Assembly (NCBI GenBank): GCA_017480525.1
Contig: JAFVAM010000044.1
Location: 1 to 59,179 of the forward strand
Source: Bacteroidales bacterium
GTDB taxonomy: Bacteria > Bacteroidota > Bacteroidia > Bacteroidales > P3
DNA: 59,179 bases
Direction: 5' to 3'
A model generated the notes under the pieces. That model had not been told where the DNA came from. It worked only from the letters and a program-made list of their open reading frames with translations, and made no database searches. This document shows, piece after piece, positions 51,397-59,179 of the stretch. The stretch's first letter is position 1. Every line of letters begins with the position of its first letter. The position numbers were made by a program, and so were the translations under genes.

Positions 51397-51978
51397 ATGA
51401 AGAAGGTTGGCATAACAGGCGGCATGGGGTGTGGGAAAAGCACTGTGCTCAATGAGTTCCGTAAGCTTGGCATTCCGTGTTTTGTCAGCGACATTGTGGC
51501 TGCGGGCTACTATTGTGATCCCGCCTTCCTCGACGACCTTCGCGCTCTGCTTGGCGACAGTGTCTTCGTGGCCGACGGCACCGCCGACAAGCGGGCTGTG
51601 GCGGCGCGGATTTTTGCCGACAGAAAGCTGCTTGAAGGACTCAACGCCTTGGTTCACCCTCGCGTGATGGACGATTTCGACACTTTCTGCTCCCGCCATT
51701 CCGGCGCGCCCTACGTGCTTTTCGAGAGTGCCATCCTATTCGATTATGGTTTCGATCGCCTGATGGACAGCGTGGTATGTGTGTATCTCGACCTTGAAGA
51801 ACGCCTTGCCCGGCTATCCTTGCGCGACAGCGCCAGCCGAGACCAACTCATGGCCCGCATAGACCACCAGCTCCCTGCCGAGGAGATGATGCGCCGGGCC
51901 GACTATGTAATCCTCAACTATGAAGGCAACCCTCGCGCCCGTCAGGTGGCCTTCGTCGATAAAAGCCTCAGACAGTGA
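51397..51978 (+). CDS. coaE: Dephospho-CoA kinase
   Basis: 193 residues. It phosphorylates dephospho-CoA in the last step of coenzyme A synthesis. The P-loop GGMGCGKST is at residues 8-16; FVSDIVAAGYY, LNALVHPRVMDDF and LFESAILFDYGFDRLMDSVVCV match the family. The TGA overlaps the GTG start of the next gene (GTGA). Confidence 0.93.
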   Translation: MKKVGITGGMGCGKSTVLNEFRKLGIPCFVSDIVAAGYYCDPAFLDDLRALLGDSVFVADGTADKRAVAARIFADRKLLEGLNALVHPRVMDDFDTFCSRHSGAPYVLFESAILFDYGFDRLMDSVVCVYLDLEERLARLSLRDSASRDQLMARIDHQLPAEEMMRRADYVILNYEGNPRARQVAFVDKSLRQ

Positions 51979-54278
51979 ACATCATTAAGAAAACCCTTGT
52001 CGCCGCATCGCTCCTGTTCGTGGCCTCCGTGGCTTCGGCCCAACAGATACGCCCTCTCGAACACACTCCCCACTTCGATTCCAGAGGCTACACGTTCTTT
52101 GACCCTGAAGTGCGGTGGGTCGACTCCGTCCTCAACAGCATGTCGCTCGCCCAGCGCATCGCCCAGCTTATGGTGGTGCGTGTGCCGCTTAACCTCACAG
52201 ACAAGCAGGCTGCGGAGTTCTCGCAGAAGATAAACGGCCTGGGAGTGGGAGGTGTGTGTTTCTTTGCTGGCACGGCAGAACGCCAAGTGGCCATCTCACG
52301 ACGCCTGCAAGACGACGCCCAGGTGCCGCTTCTTGTATGCATCGACGGCGAGTGGGGGCTTGGTATGCGCCTCAAGGACGCATATTCCTTTCCTCGCAAC
52401 GCCCGTTTCGGACTCCTCAGTCCCGATGCCGACAGCATTGTCTACCGTATGGGAGAAGAGATAGGCCGTCAATGCCGCGAGATGGGCATCCATGTCAACT
52501 TCGCCCCGGTGGTGGACATCAACTCCAACCCCAAGAACCCTGTCATAGGTACTCGCTCATTCGGTATCGACCGCGAGCGTGTCAGCCAGCTGGGAATCAT
52601 GTACGCCCTTGGACAGCAGAGCCAAGGAGTCATTGCCACCGCCAAGCACTTCCCTGGCCACGGCGACACCGATGCCGACAGCCACTACGAGTTGCCCGTC
52701 ATCAAGCACACGCGTGCCTATATCGATTCTGTGGACACCTATCCTTTCCGACAGCTCATCGAGGCGGGTGTCGAAGTGGTCATGGTGGCACACCTGCAGG
52801 TCAACGCCCTCGACGCAAACCGTCCCTCGTCGCTAAGCCCTGTGGTTGTCGACGGTCTGCTGCGCGGCGAATTGGGGTTCGACGGCCTGGTATTTACCGA
52901 TGGTCTCGACATGAAAGGCGTCACCAACAGCTACGGCAATGGTCGTGGAGAACTGGCAGCGCTCCTGGCCGGCAACGACATCCTGCTGCTGCCGCCCGAT
53001 GTGCCACAAGCCATCTCCGCTATCAGCCTTGCCGCCATGGAAAACGACAGTATCCGCGCCTTGGTCGACTATCACTGCCGCCGTGTCCTCAAAACCAAAT
53101 ATAGCCATGTGGTGCCTTTTATGAACGAGGAAATCCATGTCCCTGGACCCGAGCACAAGAACGTCTGCGACGACATCGTCCGCGACCTCAATCTGAATAT
53201 TGATCGTTGTATCGACTCTATCGTCGACGGCGCCATCCGTGCTCACGCCACACCGGGTTGCCAGATTGCCGTCATGCACAAGGGACGCTTGGTGGTCAAC
53301 CGTGCCTATGGCAACATCATGTACAATCCCGTCAGCGCCCGCGTCGAGCCTGCCACGGTCTATGACCTTGCCTCTCTCACCAAGGTCTGTGCCACCACGC
53401 TGGCCGTCATGAAACTATACGACGATGGCAAGCTCAAGCTCGACGACAGGCTCTCCAAATACCTGCCCTACCTGAAGAAGACCGACAAAAAGGATATCAC
53501 CATCAAACAAGCCATGAGCCACTGCGCACGTCTCAAGGCCTTCGACGCCTACTGGCAGCAGACCACGGGCTACGATTCCATCCTTTCCCTTGTGGCTGCC
53601 AGCCCCCTCAACGACAAGGATGGATACCTTTACAGCGACCTCGGTTTCATGCTGCTCTCCGATGTCGTCCGTCGTATCAGCGGCATGCCTCTCGACGAAT
53701 ATGTCATGCAGAATTTCTATCAGCCCATGGGACTCACTCACACACGTTTCAACCCAATGAGCTGCGATACCTGCCTCTTCCACTTCGCTCCCACCGAAGC
53801 CAGCGACCGCGCCAACATCGGCGGCTATATCATGGGCGTAGTCCACGATCCCAACGCCTATGCCATGGGTGGCGTCAGCGGCCATGCGGGACTTTTCTCC
53901 ACTGCCGAGGAGGTGGCGCGTTTGATGCAGATGCTCCTCAATGGTGGCGAGCTTGATGGTCGCCGCTACCTCAGAGCGTCCACCGTCGAGACCTTCACCG
54001 CCCGCCACTTTGAGAAACAGGGCAACCGTCGCGCCCTGGGCTTCGACAAGCAGTTGTTCAACCCCTCAAAGAGCGGCCAGACTGCTCCAGAGGCCTCTCA
54101 AGCTTCCTATGGACACACGGGGTTTACAGGCACCATGGTATGGGTCGACCCGGAATACGACCTCGTCTTCGTCTTTCTCTCCAACCGCGTCCATCCCTCT
54201 GCCAGCCCTAACCTGCTGGCGCAGATGAACGTACGCACCGAAATACAGTCTGTCATCTATCATATTTTGAAAAAATAA
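51975..54278 (+). CDS. GH3 beta-N-acetylhexosaminidase / class C beta-lactamase-like serine hydrolase fusion
   Basis: 767 residues from a GTG start overlapping the coaE stop; the start gives a good signal peptide (MNIIKKTLVAASLLFVASVASAQ). Residues about 45-375 are a GH3 N-terminal domain of the NagZ type: CIDGEWGLGMRL, AKHFPGHGDTDADSH (224-236), MVAHLQVNAL and FTDGLDMKGV with the expected nucleophile D309. Residues about 405-767 are a serine hydrolase: SLTK at 467-470, YSDLGF near 545 and GHTGFTG near the end. The GH3 C-terminal domain expected between the two appears to be missing. It probably processes peptidoglycan fragments in the periplasm. NagZ-type GH3 enzymes can act as two-domain-less monomers, so activity may be kept. 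Confidence 0.88.
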   Translation: MNIIKKTLVAASLLFVASVASAQQIRPLEHTPHFDSRGYTFFDPEVRWVDSVLNSMSLAQRIAQLMVVRVPLNLTDKQAAEFSQKINGLGVGGVCFFAGTAERQVAISRRLQDDAQVPLLVCIDGEWGLGMRLKDAYSFPRNARFGLLSPDADSIVYRMGEEIGRQCREMGIHVNFAPVVDINSNPKNPVIGTRSFGIDRERVSQLGIMYALGQQSQGVIATAKHFPGHGDTDADSHYELPVIKHTRAYIDSVDTYPFRQLIEAGVEVVMVAHLQVNALDANRPSSLSPVVVDGLLRGELGFDGLVFTDGLDMKGVTNSYGNGRGELAALLAGNDILLLPPDVPQAISAISLAAMENDSIRALVDYHCRRVLKTKYSHVVPFMNEEIHVPGPEHKNVCDDIVRDLNLNIDRCIDSIVDGAIRAHATPGCQIAVMHKGRLVVNRAYGNIMYNPVSARVEPATVYDLASLTKVCATTLAVMKLYDDGKLKLDDRLSKYLPYLKKTDKKDITIKQAMSHCARLKAFDAYWQQTTGYDSILSLVAASPLNDKDGYLYSDLGFMLLSDVVRRISGMPLDEYVMQNFYQPMGLTHTRFNPMSCDTCLFHFAPTEASDRANIGGYIMGVVHDPNAYAMGGVSGHAGLFSTAEEVARLMQMLLNGGELDGRRYLRASTVETFTARHFEKQGNRRALGFDKQLFNPSKSGQTAPEASQASYGHTGFTGTMVWVDPEYDLVFVFLSNRVHPSASPNLLAQMNVRTEIQSVIYHILKK

Positions 54279-54323
54279 TCTGCCAGTGCGGCAAATGCAT
54301 GTGGCAAAACAGGAGACATAGAA

Positions 54324-55160
54324 ATGGGAAAATATGCAAAATGGATATTCGCCGGCCTCGGCTGGGCCATCTCTGGCGGCAGCCCTATCGGCGCCCTTCT
54401 TGGCTATGCAGTCGGCAAGCGGCTTTTTTCGGACGACAGCCAGCAGATTGGCTCCAACAGTACCCAGGGCTTCTCGTCGTTCGAAGGCCATCGCGGCCCT
54501 TATCGCAATACCGGCACCCAGGCCGACGTCAACGTGGCTCTGATGGTACTCATCGCCGCCGTCATGAAGGCCGATGGTGCGGTGAAACGGAGCGAGTTGG
54601 ATTTCGTCAAGCGATTCCTTCTTCAAAACTATGGTGAGGAGCGCGGCAAGGAGATGCTCAAACTACTTCAGCAGCTTGTGCAGCAGGATATTCCTATCGA
54701 TCAGGTCTGTTCGCAAATCAAGGTCAACACCGACTATAACACGCGCTATCACATGGTCGACTTCCTCTTCGGCATCGGCGGTGCCGACGGTGAGTTCCAC
54801 TCTACGGAAATCAACATGTTGCGTCTTATAGCGCAGTATCTCGGCATCTCGCAGAGCGACTACCGTTCCATCCACGAGCGTCATGTCGGCAGCCAATACA
54901 ATGATGGGTATTCCAACGGCTACAGTGGTGGTGGCTCTCCGCGATCCTCTTATTCGAAAGACCCCTATCGGGTTCTCGGCATCAGCAGCGACGCCACTGA
55001 CGATGAGGTACGCAAGGCTTATCGCAAGATGGCCATGAAGTATCATCCCGACCGTGTGGCCGGCATGGGCGAGGAAATACAACGTAATGCGGCCGACCAA
55101 ATGAAGGAAATCAACCAAGCCTACGACGAAATCAAACATCGCCGTCCCAACCTCAAATAG
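54324..55160 (+). CDS. TerB-DnaJ domain protein (DjlA-like)
   Basis: 278 residues. The N-terminus (about 1-35) has a glycine-zipper-like hydrophobic segment (KWIFAGLGWAISGGSPIGALLGYAVG) that may insert in a membrane. A TerB-like domain spans about residues 65-190 (DVNVALMVLIAAVMKADGAVKRSELDFVKRFL, HMVDFLFGIGGADGEFHSTE). The J domain covers about 210-278 (DPYRVLGISSDATDDEVRKAYRKMAMKYHPDRV with HPD). In E. coli DjlA is a membrane co-chaperone of DnaK. It converges with the nucleoside phosphorylase gene. Confidence 0.9.
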   Translation: MGKYAKWIFAGLGWAISGGSPIGALLGYAVGKRLFSDDSQQIGSNSTQGFSSFEGHRGPYRNTGTQADVNVALMVLIAAVMKADGAVKRSELDFVKRFLLQNYGEERGKEMLKLLQQLVQQDIPIDQVCSQIKVNTDYNTRYHMVDFLFGIGGADGEFHSTEINMLRLIAQYLGISQSDYRSIHERHVGSQYNDGYSNGYSGGGSPRSSYSKDPYRVLGISSDATDDEVRKAYRKMAMKYHPDRVAGMGEEIQRNAADQMKEINQAYDEIKHRRPNLK

Positions 55161-55208
55161 GGTTGTTGGAACAGTGGGTTACAACCTTTGTCTTTGAACG
55201 TCAGTCTT

Positions 55209-56066
55209 TCATGAGGCCATCCGCTCGACGACGGTACCCACCAGTTGTCGCATCTGTGCGTGGTAGTTGTTGAGGAAGGTGCCGGATGGTCGGTTGGCGA
55301 TGATGAGGCACACGGTCAGTGCCTCGTGACCGAGAAGGCGGCTGAATCCGTAGATGGCCGAGGTCTCCATTTCGAGGTTGGTCACAGGAGTTCCATCCCA
55401 TTGGAAGGCGGCCAGTTTCTCATTGAGATTGTTGATGGCGGGATGGAGGCGGATGGTGCGTCCCTGAGGACCATAGAAGCCAGGGGCGGTGACGGTGATG
55501 CCGTGGTGCATGCCATAGCCCACATGGGTGAGCATTTTGGCACTGCCGCTGACGCAGTAGGGCGACGCCACGCGATGTCCGAACCCCATGTGCACCATGA
55601 AAGCCTGGTCCATGGCGGGCAGGGGAAAGTCCCACTCTCGGTAGTAATTCATCAATCCGTCCAGACCTATAGCGTAGCGGGCGGCGACATGGCTTCCGCA
55701 TTCGATGTCGGCCTGTAGTGAGCCGCTGGTGCCGATGCGCACAAGTTGTAGGTGGCGGTCGCAGTGGTCTTCCCATTTGCCGTTTTCCACGTGCAGGGCG
55801 GCATCGAGTTCGGTGAGCACGATGTCAATGTTGTCGCAGCCCATGCCGGTGCTGAGGGCGGTGAGGCGTGTGCCGTGGTAGATGCCGGTGAGGGCGTGAA
55901 TCTCGCGGTTTTCACTCTCGTATTCGACACTTTCAAAGATGTCTTTGAACATATTGACGCGACTGGGGTCGCCAACGAGCAGCACCTTGTCGGCCAAGGT
56001 GCTGCTGTCGAGGTGTATGTGGTAGAGTTTGCCGTCGGGGGCGAGGACTAATTCGCTGGCTTTCAT
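55209..56066 (-). CDS. Nucleoside phosphorylase (uridine phosphorylase-like)
   Basis: 285 residues, cytoplasmic. The PNP/UDP family motifs are present: KVLLVGDPSRVNMF (phosphate site), ALTGIYHGTRLTALSTGMGCDN, LVRIGTSGSLQ (substrate region), and TNLEMETSAIYGFSRLLG, in which MExE-type residues bind ribose. It splits a nucleoside with phosphate to base and ribose-1-phosphate; uridine is likely by family resemblance, but specificity is not certain. It ends 49 bases from the convergent DnaJ gene. Confidence 0.9.
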   Translation of the reverse strand: MKASELVLAPDGKLYHIHLDSSTLADKVLLVGDPSRVNMFKDIFESVEYESENREIHALTGIYHGTRLTALSTGMGCDNIDIVLTELDAALHVENGKWEDHCDRHLQLVRIGTSGSLQADIECGSHVAARYAIGLDGLMNYYREWDFPLPAMDQAFMVHMGFGHRVASPYCVSGSAKMLTHVGYGMHHGITVTAPGFYGPQGRTIRLHPAINNLNEKLAAFQWDGTPVTNLEMETSAIYGFSRLLGHEALTVCLIIANRPSGTFLNNYHAQMRQLVGTVVERMAS

Positions 56067-56092
56067 TTTTCTGGATGGATTGTTTGTGGTGT

Positions 56093-57388
56093 TTATCTTT
56101 GACGTGTACCCGAAGTGGAGGCACTGCGGGTGCCAGAGGTTGTAGAGGCACTGCGGGTGGATGAGTTTGCTGTTGTCGTGGTTGCCCGCGAAGAAGAGGT
56201 TGTCGAGGTTGTGCTGGTGGCATTGCGGCTTGTAGTGGCTGTCGCGGTGCTTGTCGACGAGGCGTTGCGAGTGCTGGTTGATGGTGTGGCAGTTGTGTTT
56301 CTGGTGGTGGTGGAAGCACTCCGTGTAGTGGTGGTCGAGGTGCTGGGAGAGGAGGCACTGCTGCTGCGAGTGGCGCTGCTGCTACCTGTGGCACTGCTGC
56401 GTGTCGGAGTTGTGGATGGAGCCGAAGAGCCTGCGCGGGTGCTGCTCGACGTGGTGGCCGAGGAGGAACTGCTGCGGGTGCTGTTCGACGTGGTGGTCGA
56501 GGCGGAACTGCTGCGGGTGCTGTTCGACGTGGTGGTCGAGGCGGAACTGCTGCGGGTGCTGCTCGACGTGGTGGCCGTGGAGGAACTGCTGCGGCTGCTG
56601 TTCGACGTGGTAGCCGAGGCGGAACTGCTACGGGTGCTGCTCGACGTCGAAGGTGTGGCGGTGCTGTTGCGGCTTCCCGAGGTGGTGGTAGCAGAAGTGT
56701 TGTTGCGAGTGCCGGAAGTTGTGGGAATAGAGGTGCTGTTGCGAGTGCCAGAGTTGGGGGTGGAATGGTTCGTCGTGGTGGTGGGAATGTTTACAATCGG
56801 GCGGTCGTTGCCTGGTGTCCAGCGGTTTGTAGGCATGGGAGCAGGGGCAGAGGGTTGACGCATGTAGTAGTAGGGCAGGGGAGGAGGAGGAACTCCGGGA
56901 CCGTAGGTGTAGGCAGGGGGCATCCATCCGTAGCGGTGGATTTCATAGTGGTAGGTGCGGGTATAGCCGGGACGGTGTGCCACGCGGACATAGGTGTTGT
57001 AGGGCGGTATGCGCCACACGATATTTGTTGGCACCCTCACATCGACGCGGAAGCGCAGATATTGTGCTGCGTTGTACATGCGACCGGCGCTGTATAGCCA
57101 CACACATTGCAAGTCGATTGGCATATATATTTCGTCACCGGTGTAGGCGTCGTATCCATAAACCCATATTTCATAGTATGAGGAATTTACACGCTCCATC
57201 CACACGTCGTTGACCAATACGTAGGTCTCTATCTCGTAGTCGTAGCCGCAATAGATCATGATTTCGCGCTGCGTATTGAGGTAGTTTACGGTGCGGGCTG
57301 CCTGGCTGTAGGTGAAGTAGTGGATGGACCGAGCCGAAGCTCCCAGGCTCATCAGGACCATAACTACAATAATTGCAATTCGTTTCAT
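56093..57388 (-). CDS. Secreted protein with long Ser/Thr-rich repeat tail
   Basis: 431 residues with a signal peptide (MKRIAIIVVMVLMSLGASA). Residues about 20-170 are a Tyr-rich folded part (HYFTYSQAARTVNYLNTQRE, YEIWVYGYDAYTGDEIYMP, VDVRVPTNIVWRIPP). A proline-rich hinge (VPPPPLPYYYMRQPSAPAPM) follows. Residues about 215-431 consist almost only of Ser, Thr, Ala, Asn and Arg, with exact 13-residue repeats (STRSSSASTTTSN type) encoded by 39-base tandem repeats. Such tails could be sites of O-glycosylation at D-S/T motifs, but those motifs are rare here. It may be a surface spacer. No sorting domain recognised. Confidence 0.75.
   Translation of the reverse strand: MKRIAIIVVMVLMSLGASARSIHYFTYSQAARTVNYLNTQREIMIYCGYDYEIETYVLVNDVWMERVNSSYYEIWVYGYDAYTGDEIYMPIDLQCVWLYSAGRMYNAAQYLRFRVDVRVPTNIVWRIPPYNTYVRVAHRPGYTRTYHYEIHRYGWMPPAYTYGPGVPPPPLPYYYMRQPSAPAPMPTNRWTPGNDRPIVNIPTTTTNHSTPNSGTRNSTSIPTTSGTRNNTSATTTSGSRNSTATPSTSSSTRSSSASATTSNSSRSSSSTATTSSSTRSSSASTTTSNSTRSSSASTTTSNSTRSSSSSATTSSSTRAGSSAPSTTPTRSSATGSSSATRSSSASSPSTSTTTTRSASTTTRNTTATPSTSTRNASSTSTATATTSRNATSTTSTTSSSRATTTTANSSTRSASTTSGTRSASTSGTRQR
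56436..56669. repeat. 39-bp tandem repeat array in the Ser/Thr-rich gene
   Basis: Six units of exactly 39 bases begin at 56436, 56475, 56514, 56553, 56592 and 56631 (core CGGGTGCTGTTCGACGTGG). The third and second units are nearly identical; the sixth is degenerate. The unit length is a multiple of three, so copy-number change keeps the frame. Confidence 0.85.
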
Positions 57389-57426
57389 AGGGCGTTATCT
57401 TTTAATTATTCATTATTTCAGTACTG

Positions 57427-57434
57427 CAAAAGTA
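57427..57434 (-). promoter_or_regulatory. Bacteroidota -7 element (TACTTTTG) for the Ser/Thr-rich gene
   Basis: The minus strand reads TACTTTTG, an exact TAnnTTTG match, 39 bases upstream of the ATG at 57388. Confidence 0.5.
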
Positions 57435-57548
57435 CAAAAACTTTTTCATTTGAGAAAAAAATATATGTGGCAAGGAGTATAAAATTGTAGAAAATATGAA
57501 ATATTGACATTGGTTTTCAGTGTATTATGCTTTTTATGAAAAAATAAT

Positions 57549-57579
57549 TTTGTAGAACCGCCTTTTTTTATTATTTTTG
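57549..57579 (+). promoter_or_regulatory. Bacteroidota-type promoter (TTTG-N19-TATTTTTG) for the OmpA-like gene
   Basis: TTTG at 57549-57552 and TATTTTTG at 57572-57579 are 19 bases apart, matching the consensus spacing. The leader to ATG 57608 is about 23 bases. Confidence 0.72.
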
Positions 57580-57607
57580 CCCCTGAGAATAATAATGGAA
57601 TAATGAC

Positions 57608-59074
57608 ATGAAAACTGCGAAAAATATTTTTGTCGGCCTGATGGTTTGCGCGATGGTTTTTGCCTCTGCCGAAGTCCAGGCGCAAAACAATAAAAAGAAC
57701 ACAGCGAAAGCCAAAACCACGGCCACGACGAGCAAGAAGACCAAAAAAACTTCTACTCCGGAGCCTCCGCGTGTTGTCACCCTTCCGTCGAACAGCAACG
57801 ACTGTCTCTTCGCCATTCCCTTGGAGATGGACAAGCCCTACGGCCCCACGACCGCTCCCGATGGTGCCGGACGCATCCAGGAAGTGGTGGCTGACAAGGC
57901 TCACCCTGACATCTTCGAGCGTGAACACAACTCCGTTTGGTACAAGTTTACTGTACCCTACAATGGCGAGCTGGAAATCAGCATCGCACAGCTGTCCGAG
58001 TGGGACGACTACGATTTTCTGGTCTACAGGAACACCGGCAGCTATTTCTCCAACCAGGTGATGCTCAACAAGGTGACACCCGTGGCCGTCAACCTTGCCG
58101 GTATTGACAGTGCCGCGATGTTCAACGCCGTGATGAAGGGTGGCCGCAACGACGGCAAGGCCAAGGCCGACCCCAAGCGCAAGAGCACCCCCACGCAGAA
58201 TGGCAACCGCAAGGCGCAGGCCGACAACAAGCCCGCTTTCGAGCTGACGCCCGAGGCCAAGCCCACCATCGGCATGTTCCACGACGCCACCGACCGTATG
58301 CTCACCAAGAGCCAGAACGGCAAGTTCATCAAGTCCATACCTGTGCGCAAGGGCGAGGAATACTACATCGTCCTCGACAACTGCACCACCAACGGTCAGG
58401 GCCACATCATCACGGTCTCTGTCCATGTGGACGCCTACGAACCGCTCGTCCTCTTCTACGACAGGAAAGGACGCAAGTATGTCGACGTCGACCTCATGAT
58501 TCTCGAACGCAGTGGCAAGGACACCGAGCGGCCCATCGTGCGCGACGAACACTATCGCGGCGGCAAGGTGAAGTTTGTCCCCGACTTCGGCTATCTTCTC
58601 TATGCCAAGCGCGATGGCTTCTTCTCCATCTATCGTGAGTTCAACTCACGCGACCTCATGATGCGCGACACCGTCATGGTCTTTGAGATGGAACGCACAG
58701 AGCGGGGTTCCACGTTCCAAATCAAGAACCTCGACTTCGAGGCGGGTGAGGCCACCCTCATCGGAAACTATGATTCTGTCTTGATGGACTACCTCATGAT
58801 GTTCCGCAACCATCCCGATGTCAACTTCCTTGTCAAGAGTTATGTCCAGTCGTATGGCGTCGACATCGAGGCCGACATGCTCCTCTCGCTCGAACGCGCC
58901 AAGAGCATCAAGACCTGGTTCGTCAAGAATGGTATCGATGCCAAGCGCATCACCACGGCAGGTATGTCCAAGAATGAGATTAAACGTGCTGCGGCGGCTG
59001 CCCTCAACGAGAAAGGTGGTGGCTTCTCCATGGTGAAAGCCGAACTCATCATCACTGGCAAAGATGTGCAGTGA
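57608..59074 (+). CDS. OmpA-like outer-membrane protein with N-terminal beta-sandwich domain
   Basis: 488 residues with a signal peptide (cleavage near EVQAQ, about residue 26) and then a Lys/Thr-rich linker. Residues about 60-180 form a domain found in exported proteins of this phylum (SNDCLFAIPLEMDKPY, NSVWYKFTVPYNGELEISI, WDDYDFLVYRN). A basic, Asn/Lys-rich insert lies at about 180-225. Residues about 370-480 resemble an OmpA C-terminal domain (YDSVLMDYLMMFRNHPDVNF, LLSLERAKSIKTWFVKNGID). In the TD...G...N..LS..RA signature only LSxxRA is preserved; the aspartate that contacts diaminopimelate appears replaced. Peptidoglycan binding is therefore uncertain. Confidence 0.78.
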   Translation: MKTAKNIFVGLMVCAMVFASAEVQAQNNKKNTAKAKTTATTSKKTKKTSTPEPPRVVTLPSNSNDCLFAIPLEMDKPYGPTTAPDGAGRIQEVVADKAHPDIFEREHNSVWYKFTVPYNGELEISIAQLSEWDDYDFLVYRNTGSYFSNQVMLNKVTPVAVNLAGIDSAAMFNAVMKGGRNDGKAKADPKRKSTPTQNGNRKAQADNKPAFELTPEAKPTIGMFHDATDRMLTKSQNGKFIKSIPVRKGEEYYIVLDNCTTNGQGHIITVSVHVDAYEPLVLFYDRKGRKYVDVDLMILERSGKDTERPIVRDEHYRGGKVKFVPDFGYLLYAKRDGFFSIYREFNSRDLMMRDTVMVFEMERTERGSTFQIKNLDFEAGEATLIGNYDSVLMDYLMMFRNHPDVNFLVKSYVQSYGVDIEADMLLSLERAKSIKTWFVKNGIDAKRITTAGMSKNEIKRAAAAALNEKGGGFSMVKAELIITGKDVQ

Positions 59075-59110
59075 TTGGCATTGAAAAGACTTTTTTGGAT
59101 ATTTTTGTAG

Positions 59111-59143
59111 GGAGACGTGTTTTTTTTACACGTCTCCTTGTTT
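59111..59143 (+). terminator. Intrinsic terminator after the OmpA-like gene
   Basis: GGAGACGTGT (59111-59120) and ACACGTCTCC (59128-59137) form a perfect 10-bp stem with a T7 loop, followed by TTGTTT. Confidence 0.8.
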
Positions 59144-59150
59144 AAACAAG
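59137..59150. repeat. Perfect 14-bp palindrome next to the terminator
   Basis: CTTGTTTAAACAAG reads the same on both strands. It overlaps the end of the terminator stem by one base and lies just before the next start codon, where an operator could sit. Confidence 0.6.
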
Positions 59151-59158
59151 AGAATGGT

Positions 59159-59179
59159 ATGAAGCGATATTTTGTTTTA
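59159..59179 (+). CDS. Start of a further gene, cut by window edge
   Basis: ATG at 59159 opens MKRYFVL before the window ends. The basic-then-hydrophobic beginning would suit a signal peptide. Too short to identify. Confidence 0.35.

Noticed and set aside
56436..56669. CRISPR-like array
   Set aside because: The repeats are contiguous 39-base coding units without unique spacers and no cas genes are present.
56115..56858. Leu/Val-rich repeat protein on the plus strand, reminiscent of a leucine zipper array
   Set aside because: It is the complement of the Ser/Thr repeat region; the minus-strand frame has the signal peptide, folded domain and promoter.
57446..58552. A 368-codon minus-strand frame opposite the OmpA-like gene
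   Set aside because: It crosses the promoter and start of the plus-strand gene and shows no domain.

Overview
The window looks like chromosomal DNA of a member of Bacteroidota, most likely Bacteroidales. The evidence is gene content: a GldB-like lipoprotein, type IX secretion (T9SS) sorting domains of both the gliding-motility-associated and type A kinds, DUF3098, DUF3276/PUR, DUF5683 and DUF349 proteins, and a fused formimidoyltransferase-cyclodeaminase. The -7 element TAnnTTTG lies upstream of many genes and Shine-Dalgarno sequences are weak. Genes are GC-rich and intergenic DNA is visibly AT-rich. Nothing in the species-level detail can be fixed from sequence alone.

Layout. 1-6.6 kb (+): end of a thioredoxin-fold gene, a large periplasmic TPR protein, an outer-membrane barrel protein and folC. 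6.6-9.0 kb (-): queA-rarA, coupled by ATGA. 9.4-11.7 kb (+): a LysM lytic transglycosylase, a DivIC/FtsB-like protein and an NlpC/P60 lipoprotein (cell-wall genes). 11.7-19.0 kb (-): SUI1/YciH, a diacylglycerol-kinase-like enzyme, an LTA-synthase-like sulfatase, GldB, a GT90 glycosyltransferase and a DUF349 protein. 19.0-19.8 kb: gene-poor, lower-GC DNA with a possible decayed cation-efflux fragment. 19.8-31.7 kb (-): truB, uppP, DUF3098, ftsX, dnaN, a lipoprotein, dapD and two large paralogous P-domain surface proteins with T9SS C-terminal domains; the second is split by an in-frame UGA. 31.9-42 kb (+): formimidoyltransferase-cyclodeaminase, a 45-residue lipoprotein, dnaB, a cysteine desulfidase, a PUR protein, parA-parB-DUF5683 and exbB-exbD-tonB-hslR. 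42-43.5 kb (+): ECF sigma factor, small membrane protein (possible anti-sigma) and Spy-like periplasmic protein, closed by a strong terminator. 43.5-45.4 kb: nested inverted repeats, a consensus promoter, a tiny signal-peptide ORF and a T9SS type A protein of mosaic composition. 45.5-55.2 kb (+): leuS, nusB, DUF1573, yajC, ybbR, coaE, a GH3/serine-hydrolase fusion and a TerB-DnaJ protein. 55.2-57.4 kb (-): a nucleoside phosphorylase and a Ser/Thr-rich repeat protein. 57.6 kb to the end (+): an OmpA-like protein, a terminator and the first codons of another gene.

Themes. Most of the window is housekeeping (replication dnaN/dnaB/rarA, segregation parAB, translation leuS/queA/truB/hslR, cell wall uppP/dapD/ftsX) mixed with envelope and surface functions. 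The less ordinary points are the UGA-split T9SS protein and its intact paralogue, the palindrome-bearing insertion inside truB, the GH3/serine-hydrolase fusion that appears to lack the GH3 C-terminal domain, the long hairpin before dnaB, the TPR/barrel pair at the left end, and the 43.5-44 kb region. No CRISPR array, tRNA, rRNA, intact insertion sequence or phage was seen. I found no system that I can defend as clearly new; the candidates are ranked in the findings.
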